A DNA stretch of 64,000 nt from Dyadobacter arcticus (GCF_011762185.1 NZ_JAASQJ010000002.1:992001-1056000); one strand, 5' to 3'; shown: positions 27,782 to 38,209, numbered from the stretch's first letter. Numbers and translations are program-made. The notes: generated by a model not told the origin, from the sequence alone.

Positions 27782-28489
27782 TTATGTAATATTTATCTCT
27801 TTCAGCATTAACTTTTTCGCAACCGGAAGCAATGTTTCATGAAGCGGGTAGTCATGGTTGGACTCCACAATGTAGGTAGCAGGATTAGGTAGCGAACCAT
27901 TTTTCCGGGTTAAATCTACTTTTATCTGGGATACTGAATTACCAATTCCTATTCTCACCGTTTCCAAAAACCAGGTTTTCAAATAACGCTCCTTCATTTG
28001 ATCATATAGCGCCAGTTGGTACTGAAATACGCTCACGAGCGGCTGAAATGTATGCAAAAATAGCAGATAACCTTCCTGAAGTCGCAGCGGAACAATGCCA
28101 ACAGGAGAAATCCTTACATTTCCTTCCACTTCATCAAACCGCTCCGTTCCATCTGCAATCGACTTCGAAAATCTCGGAATCGAGAAGTCAAGAATGTAAT
28201 TCAGGTCTTCCATATATGGATCGTCCTGATGTACTTCCTCATATTCCAATTTCCAGGTATTCGTATTAATGCCTGACAGGTTTTTGGGTAACGAAGTTTT
28301 GATCCTGCTCTTGCTAGACCTTATTTCGGAGCATGATTCAAAATGAAACTGCAATTCGGGTAGGTAGGGATGAAGACGGTTGCTCGTGAATTCGTGATTA
28401 ATGTGTTGCAAATAAGCCATTAACACATATTTTTTATGCTCAAAATCAAAAATTCCTTCTGTTAACCAATTGTTTTGGAGGTTTGTCAT
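27782..28489 (-). CDS. Hypothetical protein, 235 residues
   Basis: No signal peptide or membrane span is visible. The protein opens with MTNLQNNWLTEGIFDFEHKKYVL and contains INHEFTSNRLHPYLPEL and a late segment on fibre-like text PNPATYIVESNHDYPLHETLLPVAKKLML. The amino-acid composition is normal and the frame is uninterrupted, so it is a real gene. I do not recognise a family; similar proteins are probably confined to Bacteroidota. It lies between two convergent/divergent housekeeping units (secG and groES) with its own transcription. Confidence 0.7.
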   Translation of the reverse strand: MTNLQNNWLTEGIFDFEHKKYVLMAYLQHINHEFTSNRLHPYLPELQFHFESCSEIRSSKSRIKTSLPKNLSGINTNTWKLEYEEVHQDDPYMEDLNYILDFSIPRFSKSIADGTERFDEVEGNVRISPVGIVPLRLQEGYLLFLHTFQPLVSVFQYQLALYDQMKERYLKTWFLETVRIGIGNSVSQIKVDLTRKNGSLPNPATYIVESNHDYPLHETLLPVAKKLMLKEINIT

Positions 28490-28637
28490 AGGACTATAAT
28501 TTGGTGCCGATAAAATTTAAGCATTTTAAAACATGGAAACAATGTTTTGAATTTCCTGTCATACTAATAGCCGTATATTCATATAACGACCGGGTTAGGT
28601 ACAAATTTGTCACATTCGCCGGAAAAAATGTCAGAGG

Positions 28638-28667
28638 CGGTAAGGCTGGCATAGATTGTGCTTACCG
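28638..28667. promoter_or_regulatory. Inverted repeat upstream of groES
   Basis: CGGTAAG (28638-28644) and CTTACCG (28661-28667) form a perfect 7-bp dyad with a 16-bp spacer, centred about 66 bp before the groES start. It is not the CIRCE element. The spacer with flanks also contains TGGCATA-N4-GTGCT (28647-28662), which has the GG-N10-GC spacing of a -24/-12 promoter. Either could control chaperonin expression; neither is proven. Confidence 0.4.
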
Positions 28668-28718
28668 GTTGTTAGTCAAATTAATTACTGACAATCAAAA
28701 AACAAACGTTTAATATTT

Positions 28719-29015
28719 ATGTCAACTTTAGCAGAAATACAAGTGAACGTACAACCTCTGGCTGATCGTGTTCTTGTAGAACCAGCCCCAGCCGAAGAAA
28801 AAACTGCATTTGGTATCATTATCCCTGATACAGCCAAAGAAAAGCCACAACGCGGAACTGTAGTTGCCGTTGGCCCAGGTAAAAAAGATGAGCCTCTCAC
28901 AGTAAAAGTAGGTGATACCGTTTTATATGGTAAATACTCAGGTACTGAATTAGCATACGAAGGAAAAGATATCCTGATTATGCGCGAATCAGATATATAC
29001 GCCATCATTGGTTAA
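28719..29015 (+). CDS. groES: Co-chaperonin GroES
   Basis: A 98-residue Cpn10. It has [42 protein letters not shown] in its usual place (mobile loop around 25-40), and ends YAIIG. The N-terminus is about 8 residues longer than in E. coli. It caps the GroEL chamber. groEL follows after 59 bp. Confidence 0.97.
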   Translation: MSTLAEIQVNVQPLADRVLVEPAPAEEKTAFGIIIPDTAKEKPQRGTVVAVGPGKKDEPLTVKVGDTVLYGKYSGTELAYEGKDILIMRESDIYAIIG

Positions 29016-29074
29016 TCGTCTGACATTTTATTTCATCTAGTTTCTCTAAAAGTTTTTCCAAATTATTAATTGTT

Positions 29075-30706
<1,632 letters not shown>

Positions 30707-30718
30707 TTAATCCGTTTT

Positions 30719-30768
30719 ATATACAAGAAAAGCCGTCGGGATTAGTTCCGACGGCTTTTCTTGTATAT
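30719..30768. terminator. Terminator after groEL
   Basis: A 21-bp perfect stem (30719-30739 with 30748-30768) with an 8-nt loop and a GCCGTCGG core. It begins 12 bp after the groEL stop and lies between groEL and the convergent ATPase gene, so it can serve both. Confidence 0.87.
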
Positions 30769-30785
30769 AGTTCCTCGTTTTCTTT

Positions 30786-31445
30786 TTAAACCATCAACCC
30801 ATCCTGCATGACAAGTCGCCTGTCTGCCATTTCTGCCAGTTCCTCATTATGTGTCACAATCACGAATGTCTGTCCGAATTCGTCCCGCAGCCTGAAAAAC
30901 AATTTGTGCAGGTCCAATGCATTGTGGGAATCGAGGTTACCGCTTGGTTCGTCCGCCAGGACGATGGCCGGCTTGTTTAATAGTGCCCTGGCCACGGCAA
31001 CGCGTTGCTGCTCCCCGCCTGAAAGTTGCGAAGGCAGGTGGTCTCTCCTTCCGGAAAGGCCTAGTAATTCAAGTAATTCTTCACCTCGCTTTTGTAGTTC
31101 CTTTTCACCCGCATTTCCGTTAATGTAACCAGGCATGCAAACATTTTCCAATGCTGTGAATTCTGCCAGCAGGTTATGAAACTGGAAGATAAATCCGATC
31201 TTCTCGTTTCTAAATCTGGCGAGATCTTTGTCCTTTTGCGTAAAGACATTCACGTCTTCAATAAATACCTGCCCTTCCTCCGGCCTGTCCAGTGTTCCGA
31301 GGATATGAAGAAACGTACTTTTACCTGCCCCGGAAGGCCCAACAATCGCGACAATTTCACCCTTTTTTACTTCCAGATCGATGCCCTTCAAAACCTGTAA
31401 TGAACCATATGTACGCCTGATTCCGCGTGCCTGAAGTAATTGCAT
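30786..31445 (-). CDS. LolD-like ABC transporter ATP-binding protein
   Basis: A 219-residue ATPase with Walker A GPSGAGKST, Q-loop FQFHNLLAEFTALENV, signature LSGGEQQRVAVARAL, Walker B IVLADEPSGNLD and the switch His in VTHN. The length and the LLAEFTALENV text fit LolD/MacB-type ATPases, so it probably powers lipoprotein release from the inner membrane; the LolCE permease is not adjacent. I start it at 31445 (MQLLQARGIRRTYG). The frame is open to 31553, but that extension has no domain and would overlap sucC, which is divergent. Confidence 0.88.
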   Translation of the reverse strand: MQLLQARGIRRTYGSLQVLKGIDLEVKKGEIVAIVGPSGAGKSTFLHILGTLDRPEEGQVFIEDVNVFTQKDKDLARFRNEKIGFIFQFHNLLAEFTALENVCMPGYINGNAGEKELQKRGEELLELLGLSGRRDHLPSQLSGGEQQRVAVARALLNKPAIVLADEPSGNLDSHNALDLHKLFFRLRDEFGQTFVIVTHNEELAEMADRRLVMQDGLMV

Positions 31446-31532
31446 ACCTGAAAAGATAATTGGCTTGATTCCTACGCCCGTTTTGATTAATTCCTTAATT
31501 TGCCGTAAAAATACCCATTTACTTTTATTCTC

Positions 31533-32756
31533 ATGAATATTCACGAATATCAAGGCAAAAGCGTTCTTAAAAAATACGGTGTCCGTATTCAGGAAGGCCT
31601 TGTCGCTGACACGCCCGATAAAGCGGTGGAAGTTGCGCGGGAGCTAAGCCAGCAAACAGGCACCAAATGGTATGTTGTTAAATCTCAAATTCATGCAGGT
31701 GGTCGCGGAAAAGGCAGGATCGTAGGCACTGAACAACGTGGCGTCGCACTTGCCAAATCCGTTGAAGACGTAAGGACCATTTCAAAAAACATTCTGGGAA
31801 AAGTATTGGTAACACACCAAACTGGTCCTGACGGAAAACGGGTCAACAAAGTACTTATCGCCGAAGACGTATATTATCCAGGGCCAAGTGAGCCAAAAGA
31901 ATATTACTTGTCAATTCTTTTGGATCGTGGTAAAAATTGCAACGTTATCATGGCCAGCACCGAAGGTGGGATGGACATTGAAGAAGTTGCAGAGCATACC
32001 CCTGAAAAAATCATGAAAGAATGGATTGACCCAAAAGTGGGGTTGCAACCATTCCAGGCACGTAAAGTGGCTTTTGCCTTAGGGCTCGAAGGTGATGCTT
32101 TTAAAGAAATGGTGAAATTCATAGGCGCTCTTTACAAAGCTTATATTGAAAGTGATGCAGCGATGTTTGAAATCAACCCTGTTTTGAAAACATCTGATAA
32201 TAAGATACTTGCAGTTGACGCAAAAGTAGATTTGGACGATAACGCATTGTTCCGTCATCCTGAGCTTGCTGAAATGCGTGATACCAATGAGGAAGATCCT
32301 TTGGAAGTAGAAGCAGGCGCTAACAACCTGAACTATGTAAAATTGGACGGAAACGTGGGTTGCATGGTGAATGGAGCGGGTCTTGCGATGGCTACGATGG
32401 ATATTATCAAATTGTCGGGTGGTGAGCCTGCTAACTTCCTCGATGTTGGGGGTGGTGCCAATGCACGCACTGTTGAAGCCGGTTTCCGTATTATCCTGAA
32501 AGATCCTAATGTAAAAGCGATCCTGATCAATATTTTCGGAGGTATCGTACGTTGCGACCGTGTTGCGGCTGGTGTTGTGGAAGCTTACAAAGCTATCGGC
32601 GAAATCCCGGTTCCAATCATCGTTCGTTTGCAAGGTACAAACGCTGAAGAAGGTGCCCGTATCATCAACGAGTCAGGCTTGAAAGTATATTCTGCAATTG
32701 AATTCAAAGAAGCCGCTACGAAAGTTTCAGAAGTTCTGGCTGAGTTGGGGGTTTAA
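31533..32756 (+). CDS. sucC: Succinate--CoA ligase (ADP-forming) subunit beta
   Basis: A 407-residue protein starting MNIHEYQGKSVLKKYGV, the standard SucC opening. It has an ATP-grasp domain (VKSQIHAGGRGKG at about 51-63), EINPV with metal ligands, and the C-terminal CoA-ligase domain with NGAGLAMATMDIIKLSGG and NIFGGIVRCD. It catalyses substrate-level phosphorylation in the TCA cycle. The alpha subunit (sucD) is not adjacent, which is unlike the sucCD operon of proteobacteria. Confidence 0.96.
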   Translation: MNIHEYQGKSVLKKYGVRIQEGLVADTPDKAVEVARELSQQTGTKWYVVKSQIHAGGRGKGRIVGTEQRGVALAKSVEDVRTISKNILGKVLVTHQTGPDGKRVNKVLIAEDVYYPGPSEPKEYYLSILLDRGKNCNVIMASTEGGMDIEEVAEHTPEKIMKEWIDPKVGLQPFQARKVAFALGLEGDAFKEMVKFIGALYKAYIESDAAMFEINPVLKTSDNKILAVDAKVDLDDNALFRHPELAEMRDTNEEDPLEVEAGANNLNYVKLDGNVGCMVNGAGLAMATMDIIKLSGGEPANFLDVGGGANARTVEAGFRIILKDPNVKAILINIFGGIVRCDRVAAGVVEAYKAIGEIPVPIIVRLQGTNAEEGARIINESGLKVYSAIEFKEAATKVSEVLAELGV

Positions 32757-32797
32757 GAGTAATATTAGTGCCATTATTAATTTGGCACATCCCCTTT

Positions 32798-32840
32798 TGT
32801 CACCCTAAGCGAAGCCGCGGCCGCTTCGCTTAGGGTGACA
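32798..32840. repeat. REP-like palindrome between sucC and gntP, probable bidirectional terminator
   Basis: An 18-bp perfect stem (32798-32815 with 32823-32840) and 7-nt loop. The arm GTCACCCTAAGCGAAGC resembles the GTCACCCTGAGCGAAGC-type palindromes that are dispersed in many bacterial genomes, so this may be a mobile REP-like unit. It lies in the 126-bp gap between two convergent genes, where it can end both transcripts. Confidence 0.7.
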
Positions 32841-32882
32841 ATGTTTTTGGGACGTTTGTTGGTGACAACCAACAACGGCATG

Positions 32883-34217
32883 CTACCCCAGCAAAAACCA
32901 GAGCACCATTGTCGCTACAAAACTTACAATCCCCTGCAGTCCCGTTAATATCGTATGTGTGCGGTGAGTATCCCTGGCGGAGATTCCTGTGAATTGGGAT
33001 ACTACCCAAAACCAGGCATCATTGGTGTGAGAAACAACCATAGCGCCACTGCCAACAGCCATAACAACCAATGTGATTTGAATAGGCGTGACAAAACCTA
33101 GTGATGTAAGAAGAGGCGCCAAAATGCTTGTAGTGAGCACCATAGCTGACGTTGTTGATCCCTGGGCAGTTTTGAAAAATAATGCAATCACGAAGGCAAT
33201 GAGCAGCAGATAACCGCCCGACATTTCATTGTACAATAACCATTCACTAACCATTTCTTTCAACGGGGTTTCTTTAAGAATCGCTCCGAAAGCCCCACCA
33301 GCCCCGACTAAAACCAGCGTCGTTCCGCAATGTTCAATGCCGCTTTTGAAACAGGCCATCATTTTTTCTGCGGCATGTTCAGGAAATAGTGAATAGCTAA
33401 AAAAGATAGCCAGGAGAAAGGACACCAGCGGGCTGCCCAGAAACCCCAGCCATTTTGTCCAGAATTCAGGAAACTCCAAGATCTTGGCGAAAGAAGCTAA
33501 TGTGATCAGGATAATAGGTAACAAAATGGGCATAAAAGCCTTCCAGGCAGGCGGCAGGCGCTTTTCCTGAATGATAACCGGCTCTTCGACTGCGGACGTA
33601 GGAACAATTTCAACGTTTTTAGCATACTTTCCTGCAAACCAGGTCGACAAGAACAAACTTGGGATTGATACAATCAGACCTATTAAAATGACTAGACCTA
33701 CCGAGTCGGCGATTCCCAGGTTTCCCGCAGCTGACAATGGCCCGGGGGTAGGCGGAACCAGTGTGTGCGTAGCGAAAAGTCCGCCTGAAAGTGATAATGC
33801 AATGGTACCGAGTGGCTTACCGGTTCTTTTCGCCACGATCTGATTAAGCTTATGCAAAATGATAAATCCTGAATCGCAAAACACCGGTATGCCGACAATG
33901 CCGCCAATAACTGACATAGCAAATGCAGGCCTTTTTTCACCAAATAATTTCAGGATCACATCTGCAACCTTAATCGCAGCTCCGGATTTGTCGAGAATGG
34001 CACCGATGACGCATCCCAAAATGACCATCAGGCCAATTTTTGCCATTAATTCCCCAAAACCCTTTCCAATGGTCTCGGCCAATTTATCAATCGGTAAGCC
34101 AGCAAAAACGCCCACCCCGATAGCTGCCAGAAGCAAGCCAACCAATGGGTGTAATTTGAAAACCGTTGAGCTGAGAACGATAAAAAGGATCGCGAGGAGA
34201 ACAATGACGATGATCAT
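32883..34217 (-). CDS. GntP-family gluconate/sugar-acid:H+ symporter
   Basis: A 444-residue inner-membrane protein with about 12-14 membrane spans and no signal peptide. Family features are LHPLVGLLLAAIGVGVFAGLP, GFGELMAKIGLMVILG and the GntP signature stretch ALSLSGGLFATHTLVPPTPGP (about 141-161). It would import gluconate or a related sugar acid. It starts 9 bp after the hydrolase gene, so the two form an operon in the order hydrolase then permease. Confidence 0.9.
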   Translation of the reverse strand: MIIVIVLLAILFIVLSSTVFKLHPLVGLLLAAIGVGVFAGLPIDKLAETIGKGFGELMAKIGLMVILGCVIGAILDKSGAAIKVADVILKLFGEKRPAFAMSVIGGIVGIPVFCDSGFIILHKLNQIVAKRTGKPLGTIALSLSGGLFATHTLVPPTPGPLSAAGNLGIADSVGLVILIGLIVSIPSLFLSTWFAGKYAKNVEIVPTSAVEEPVIIQEKRLPPAWKAFMPILLPIILITLASFAKILEFPEFWTKWLGFLGSPLVSFLLAIFFSYSLFPEHAAEKMMACFKSGIEHCGTTLVLVGAGGAFGAILKETPLKEMVSEWLLYNEMSGGYLLLIAFVIALFFKTAQGSTTSAMVLTTSILAPLLTSLGFVTPIQITLVVMAVGSGAMVVSHTNDAWFWVVSQFTGISARDTHRTHTILTGLQGIVSFVATMVLWFLLG

Positions 34218-34226
34218 AGGTAATGA

Positions 34227-35378
34227 TTATAAAACACCCATGACCGCATCGTCTCCCATTAATGCATTTGCTGGGCGCGGGTGATCGGTATTGAACACTT
34301 CCAAATCGCTTTGTTCAACAACTTTTGCAGGATCTTCATTGATATCCCCATGTGAATCGGTAATTGCTTTTAAATCCAATCCAAGATGTTTGGCCATAAA
34401 ACGGTACATCGCCTTTCGTTTGGAAGGACCAAAATCATGCTTTTCATCCGCAAAATGAACGCCTTCTAATTGGCTCTTTTTTCCGTATAACTTGTATATG
34501 TTTTCAATGAATGGAAATTCTACCAAAGGCGTATTCTTGGTCCAGTCGCCACCGTCGGAAATCAGGATCATGGGGCGAGGTGCTGCCAGTGCGGCGATTT
34601 CTACATTATTGGTTTGGAAATCACCGTTTTTGTGAATTGGGAGGCCGCTTTCGCAAACGCAGCCACCAAAGAAATAAGCAGATACCATTACAACGGGAAC
34701 AGATACCTTCACCCGGTCGTCCAAAGCAGCCAGCAAAAATGTCTGGGTTCCCCCACCCGATTCGCCCGTAACCGCAATTCTCTCAGGATCCACGCCTTCA
34801 ATGGATAAAAGATAATCCAGCGAGCGGATACTATTAATGGTCTGCAACTTCAAAGCCTTCGCCATTTTATGCTCACATTGCTTCGAATCACCCTGGCCTA
34901 CCATATCCCATACGAATACAATTGCGCCCATTCTGGCCAAAGAAGCACAACGTTTCTGAGTTTGATCCCGAAACCTGCCATGCGGATTTTCGCCATGTCC
35001 GTGCGGACACAGTATCCCCGCATATGCGGTCTGTTTTTTCAAAGGTTTGTATAAATTTCCCGTAACATAAATACCCGGCATACTTTCAAAAGCTACATTC
35101 TCAATGGAATAACCGTCCATTTCCTTTCTACTGTGGACAATTGGTTTTGATGGTGGCTTGGGTGGCAGCGTTTGGAGATCCATCCCTTCGCGGATCTGCT
35201 TTCTGATCGCTACTGCACGGGTTTCCCATTCTAATTTTGAAGCTACTTTATGCTTTTCAAGAAAGGCTTTGCCCTCCTCCTCCGTAAAGTAAGCACCTTG
35301 GCAGAGTTCAGCGGTTTGGGCTACGGCTTCAGAGGTTATCAATAAAATGCCAAGCAAAAAGAGGAAAGAAGTCTTCAT
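34227..35378 (-). CDS. Exported alpha/beta hydrolase (acetyl xylan esterase / dienelactone hydrolase-like)
   Basis: A 383-residue protein with a signal peptide (SFLLLGILL-type core, cleavage near AVA-Q at 20). The alpha/beta-hydrolase core shows the oxyanion segment CPHGHGENPHGRF, the nucleophile elbow GESGGG (Ser at about 197) and a C-terminal His in EKHDFGPSKRKAMYRF. The large family includes carbohydrate esterases and glucuronoyl esterase-like enzymes. Its tie to a GntP permease suggests it frees a sugar acid from an ester in the periplasm, which is inference. Only 9 bp separate the two genes. Confidence 0.8.
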   Translation of the reverse strand: MKTSFLFLLGILLITSEAVAQTAELCQGAYFTEEEGKAFLEKHKVASKLEWETRAVAIRKQIREGMDLQTLPPKPPSKPIVHSRKEMDGYSIENVAFESMPGIYVTGNLYKPLKKQTAYAGILCPHGHGENPHGRFRDQTQKRCASLARMGAIVFVWDMVGQGDSKQCEHKMAKALKLQTINSIRSLDYLLSIEGVDPERIAVTGESGGGTQTFLLAALDDRVKVSVPVVMVSAYFFGGCVCESGLPIHKNGDFQTNNVEIAALAAPRPMILISDGGDWTKNTPLVEFPFIENIYKLYGKKSQLEGVHFADEKHDFGPSKRKAMYRFMAKHLGLDLKAITDSHGDINEDPAKVVEQSDLEVFNTDHPRPANALMGDDAVMGVL

Positions 35379-35450
35379 TTGAATTGGGAAGTGATTTGGA
35401 ATAAAAGGATTTGGAGGGTGGGGAATACTTATTACTTCGGACGTCGGCCA

Positions 35451-36326
35451 TTAAGGAACCGCTACCTTAATGTACCCTTTCAAAATATGTGCTTCCACGT
35501 GCTTTACCGTTCCTTTATATTCTCCGTCGATCTGGAAATGTACTTCCTTATCAATGCACTCAATATCAGCTTTTTCAACGGAAATTACCTGCATGATCTC
35601 CGGGTTGAAATCCGTGTTACCAGCCAGTATTTTCGCCGTTTCTATAAAATCGAGCTTTTTAGCAATCACCAGTTCAAACATACCATCAGACATATCACCT
35701 GCCGGATTGATTGTTACGCCCGTCCCATATTTCTGCGCATTGGCAATGATAACGATCAATGCATCAGTCTCAATCACCTGATCCCCAGCCGTAATCCTCA
35801 CCTGGAAATTTTCATGTTCACTCAAAGTTTTCAGCATTTCCCGCGCATAACCCAGTTTCCCACGCGTTTCGCTGTTTTCATAATTTTTAACTAAAAGCGC
35901 GTTAAGACCTACATCACTGAGATGCAAACTAATATCTCCATTAATGGACACAGCATCGATAAGCACTGTATTATTTCCAAACGCTACTTCCATCGCCTGG
36001 TCCACGGATCCGGAAAGTCCGAAATCAACTGAAAGCCCGTTTGCAGACCCGGCCGGGATAATACCCATGATCACATCAATCCCATAAACTGCCTGGGCAA
36101 CCAGCGAAATGGTACCATCGCCACCGGCCACCAAAATTCTTTCAGGATGAATATGTTCAACCATTTCCCGGATCGTTTCCAGGTCTTTTTCACCAGTAGT
36201 AGGGTAAATACGCAGGTCGTAGCCTTCTGATTGCGTTTTTTCAATGATCCTTTCAAAAATCACATCTTTATCCACATCACCGGATATGGGATTTACTACC
36301 AGCAAAATTTTTCGTTCTGAAAACAT
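35451..36326 (-). CDS. Diacylglycerol/lipid kinase (YegS/BmrU-like)
   Basis: A 291-residue protein of the DAGK catalytic family. It has LLVVNPISGD (8-17), the nucleotide-binding VAGGDGTISLVAQAV (about 63-77) and GIIPAGSANGLSVDFG (about 89-104). It phosphorylates a lipid alcohol such as diacylglycerol, or a related long-chain lipid. The protein lacks a membrane span, as is normal for soluble DagK/YegS. It is divergent from the App1-like phosphatase gene with only 43 bp between starts. A TATCTTTA box (36366-36359, minus strand) could be its -7 element. Confidence 0.88.
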   Translation of the reverse strand: MFSERKILLVVNPISGDVDKDVIFERIIEKTQSEGYDLRIYPTTGEKDLETIREMVEHIHPERILVAGGDGTISLVAQAVYGIDVIMGIIPAGSANGLSVDFGLSGSVDQAMEVAFGNNTVLIDAVSINGDISLHLSDVGLNALLVKNYENSETRGKLGYAREMLKTLSEHENFQVRITAGDQVIETDALIVIIANAQKYGTGVTINPAGDMSDGMFELVIAKKLDFIETAKILAGNTDFNPEIMQVISVEKADIECIDKEVHFQIDGEYKGTVKHVEAHILKGYIKVAVP

Positions 36327-36369
36327 ATTGTCTAAATTAGGAACTTCAAGTGGGGAGATAAAGATAGTT

Positions 36370-37404
36370 ATGAAACGTTGTGCCTTAAAACTGTACCGTG
36401 GTTACGCAAATAAAAAGGAACTTGTTGTTTTCGGGCACATTGTCAAGAAATATCCTTCCGGTGATCGAAAATATACCCGAAGCGGATTCCGCTATGCCAG
36501 GACAATCATCGAACTTTTTTCAGTCAAAACCATTCCTTTTCTGAAAGTCACCTTGCGGGTTGGCAATCTGGTTGCAGAAACAACTGCGGAGGAGGACGGA
36601 TATTTTCGTTTTCAGGTATCTTTTGCAGAAAGCATGCCAAGTGGCTGGCATACCTACGAAGTGACCATCGATGACGAAATTGAGGGCAGAAAATACCAGA
36701 CAAGCAGTACTGAGGAATTTTTTCTCCCTTATAAAACCTCTTACGGGCTGATCTCCGACATTGATGATACTTTTCTGGTCTCACATAGCAGGCGGTCTTT
36801 TAAGAAACTTTTTGTCCTGCTATCCAAGAATGTCCAAGCCCGAAAGCCCTTTGATGACGTTGTAAACCATTATAAGCTGTTATCCTTCGCAAGCCGCACC
36901 CATCCGCAAAAAGAGAGTAACATCTTTTTTTATGTGTCTAGCAGCGAGTGGAATTTGTATGATATGATCGTTCGCTTTGCGGAGTTAAATGGCCTGCCAA
37001 AGGCGGTTTTAAAATTGAAAAAGATCAAATCCGGACTGGATGATTTTGTGATGACGGGCGGCGGATCTCATTTGCATAAGCTTCGTAAGATCCATAATAT
37101 CATCAATTTTTATCCCGAATTACAGTTTATCCTGTTAGGCGATGATTCGCAAAAAGATCCGGAGATTTATGAAGAAGTGTGCAGGACTTTCCATTCCAAT
37201 ATTCGCGCCGTTTATATCCGACAAACCCGTACTCGGAGTCAGCCGATGACCACCGCCTTGATGAAAATCATTCAGGAATCCGGCATTGATACCTGCTATT
37301 TCGCACATAGCAACAAAGCCATCATGCATTCTCTTGAACACGGGATTGTTTTCCAGGCTCCCGCGGACTTGCCTCCAGAAATCCTTCCCGAAAATCTCTC
37401 CTGA
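36370..37404 (+). CDS. App1-family (DUF2183) phosphatidate phosphatase-like protein
   Basis: A 344-residue protein. An N-terminal beta-sandwich-like part (about 1-120) precedes the APP1 catalytic domain with the HAD-type DxDxT motif in LISDIDDTFLVSH (about 135-147), the lysine region LKLKKIKSGLDDF and the acidic motif LLGDDSQKDPEIYEEV. Yeast App1 is a magnesium-dependent phosphatidate phosphatase. It starts at 36370; the longer frame from 36244 runs through the divergent kinase gene. Pairing with a lipid kinase suggests opposing reactions on one lipid. Confidence 0.85.
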   Translation: MKRCALKLYRGYANKKELVVFGHIVKKYPSGDRKYTRSGFRYARTIIELFSVKTIPFLKVTLRVGNLVAETTAEEDGYFRFQVSFAESMPSGWHTYEVTIDDEIEGRKYQTSSTEEFFLPYKTSYGLISDIDDTFLVSHSRRSFKKLFVLLSKNVQARKPFDDVVNHYKLLSFASRTHPQKESNIFFYVSSSEWNLYDMIVRFAELNGLPKAVLKLKKIKSGLDDFVMTGGGSHLHKLRKIHNIINFYPELQFILLGDDSQKDPEIYEEVCRTFHSNIRAVYIRQTRTRSQPMTTALMKIIQESGIDTCYFAHSNKAIMHSLEHGIVFQAPADLPPEILPENLS

Positions 37405-37466
37405 TTTAGAAATGACTTTTTAGCATATGAAGGAAAATTCAATTTACCACCCATTGCTCAAGCCAG

Positions 37467-37474
37467 TAATTTTG
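37467..37474 (+). promoter_or_regulatory. Possible -7 element of the first OmpR/kinase operon
   Basis: TAATTTTG matches TAnnTTTG and lies 40 bp before the GTG start of the response regulator. No TTG is found at the usual distance upstream, so the call is tentative. Confidence 0.38.
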
Positions 37475-37513
37475 TTTTTGATACTGTAAAACATCCGATT
37501 TTAAAATCTGATA

Positions 37514-38200
37514 GTGAAAAAAATCCTGATTGTTGAAGATGATCGTAGGATCGCGCAAAACATTTTTCGTGGATTAGCCACCGAGAATTTTGAAAGTGAA
37601 ATTGCTTACGACGGCATTACTGGAAAGCAACTGGCGCTGGACAAAAAATTTGACCTGGTACTGCTGGACGTAAACTTGCCCGGAATGAAGGGATACGACG
37701 TTTGCCAGCAGATCAGGATCTACAAACCGACGCTGCCGATTATCATGCTCACTGCTTATGGCGAGATCGAAGATAAAATTGAAGGACTTAGCCGCGGCGC
37801 AGACGATTATATCGTAAAACCTTTTGATTTCCGCGAATTACTTGCCCGTATCAATGCCCAATTGCGGGTTTCGGAAGTGAATAATCCGGAAGTTACCGAC
37901 AAGATCCTCCGCATCGCAGATCTGGAAATGAACCTTGGTACCAAGCAGGTCAAGCGGGCGGGGAACATGATTGACCTTACTGCGAAGGAATTTGCATTGC
38001 TCGAATATTTCCTGCTCCACCGCGGCCGGGTGGTTTCCAAAATGGACCTGGCAGAACATGTATGGCACCTAAATTTTGATCCGGGTACGAATGTTGTCGA
38101 GGTGTATATCAATTACTTACGAAAAAAAGTAGATAAAGATTTCCCGACCAAGCTGATCCATACCCGTCCGGGAATGGGTTATATTATGAAAGAAGAATAG
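37514..38200 (+). CDS. OmpR-family response regulator (metal-efflux-linked)
   Basis: A 228-residue regulator. The receiver has acidic residues E8/D9/D10, phospho-acceptor D52 (LVLLDVNLPG) and K102 (VKPFDFRE). A winged-helix DNA-binding domain follows (about 130-228) with DLTAKEFALLEYFLLHRGRV and NYLRKKVD. It starts with GTG at 37514. The partner kinase follows after 9 bp and a TolC/HlyD/CzcA-type operon next, so the pair most likely senses metal or envelope stress and controls that efflux system. Very like the regulator at 62333-63010. Confidence 0.94.
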   Translation: MKKILIVEDDRRIAQNIFRGLATENFESEIAYDGITGKQLALDKKFDLVLLDVNLPGMKGYDVCQQIRIYKPTLPIIMLTAYGEIEDKIEGLSRGADDYIVKPFDFRELLARINAQLRVSEVNNPEVTDKILRIADLEMNLGTKQVKRAGNMIDLTAKEFALLEYFLLHRGRVVSKMDLAEHVWHLNFDPGTNVVEVYINYLRKKVDKDFPTKLIHTRPGMGYIMKEE

Positions 38201-38209
38201 CGCGCCCGA

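Noticed and set aside
28501..28713. Short open frame upstream of groES
   Set aside because: It covers the likely promoter and the dyad before groES and has no coding character.
28490..28718. CIRCE heat-shock operator before groES
   Set aside because: I looked for TTAGCACTC-N9-GAGTGCTAA and found nothing similar.
31499..31527. TTTG / TACTTTTA promoter for sucC
   Set aside because: Its predicted start would fall on the sucC ATG itself, leaving no leader; I cannot support it.
32079..32633. Open frame of 184 residues antisense to sucC
   Set aside because: sucC is clearly the gene here; the antisense frame is Cys/Phe-rich and shows no motif.
35379..35894. Open frame of 171 residues on the plus strand
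   Set aside because: It overlaps the lipid-kinase gene in antisense and has no domain or signal; it is a shadow.
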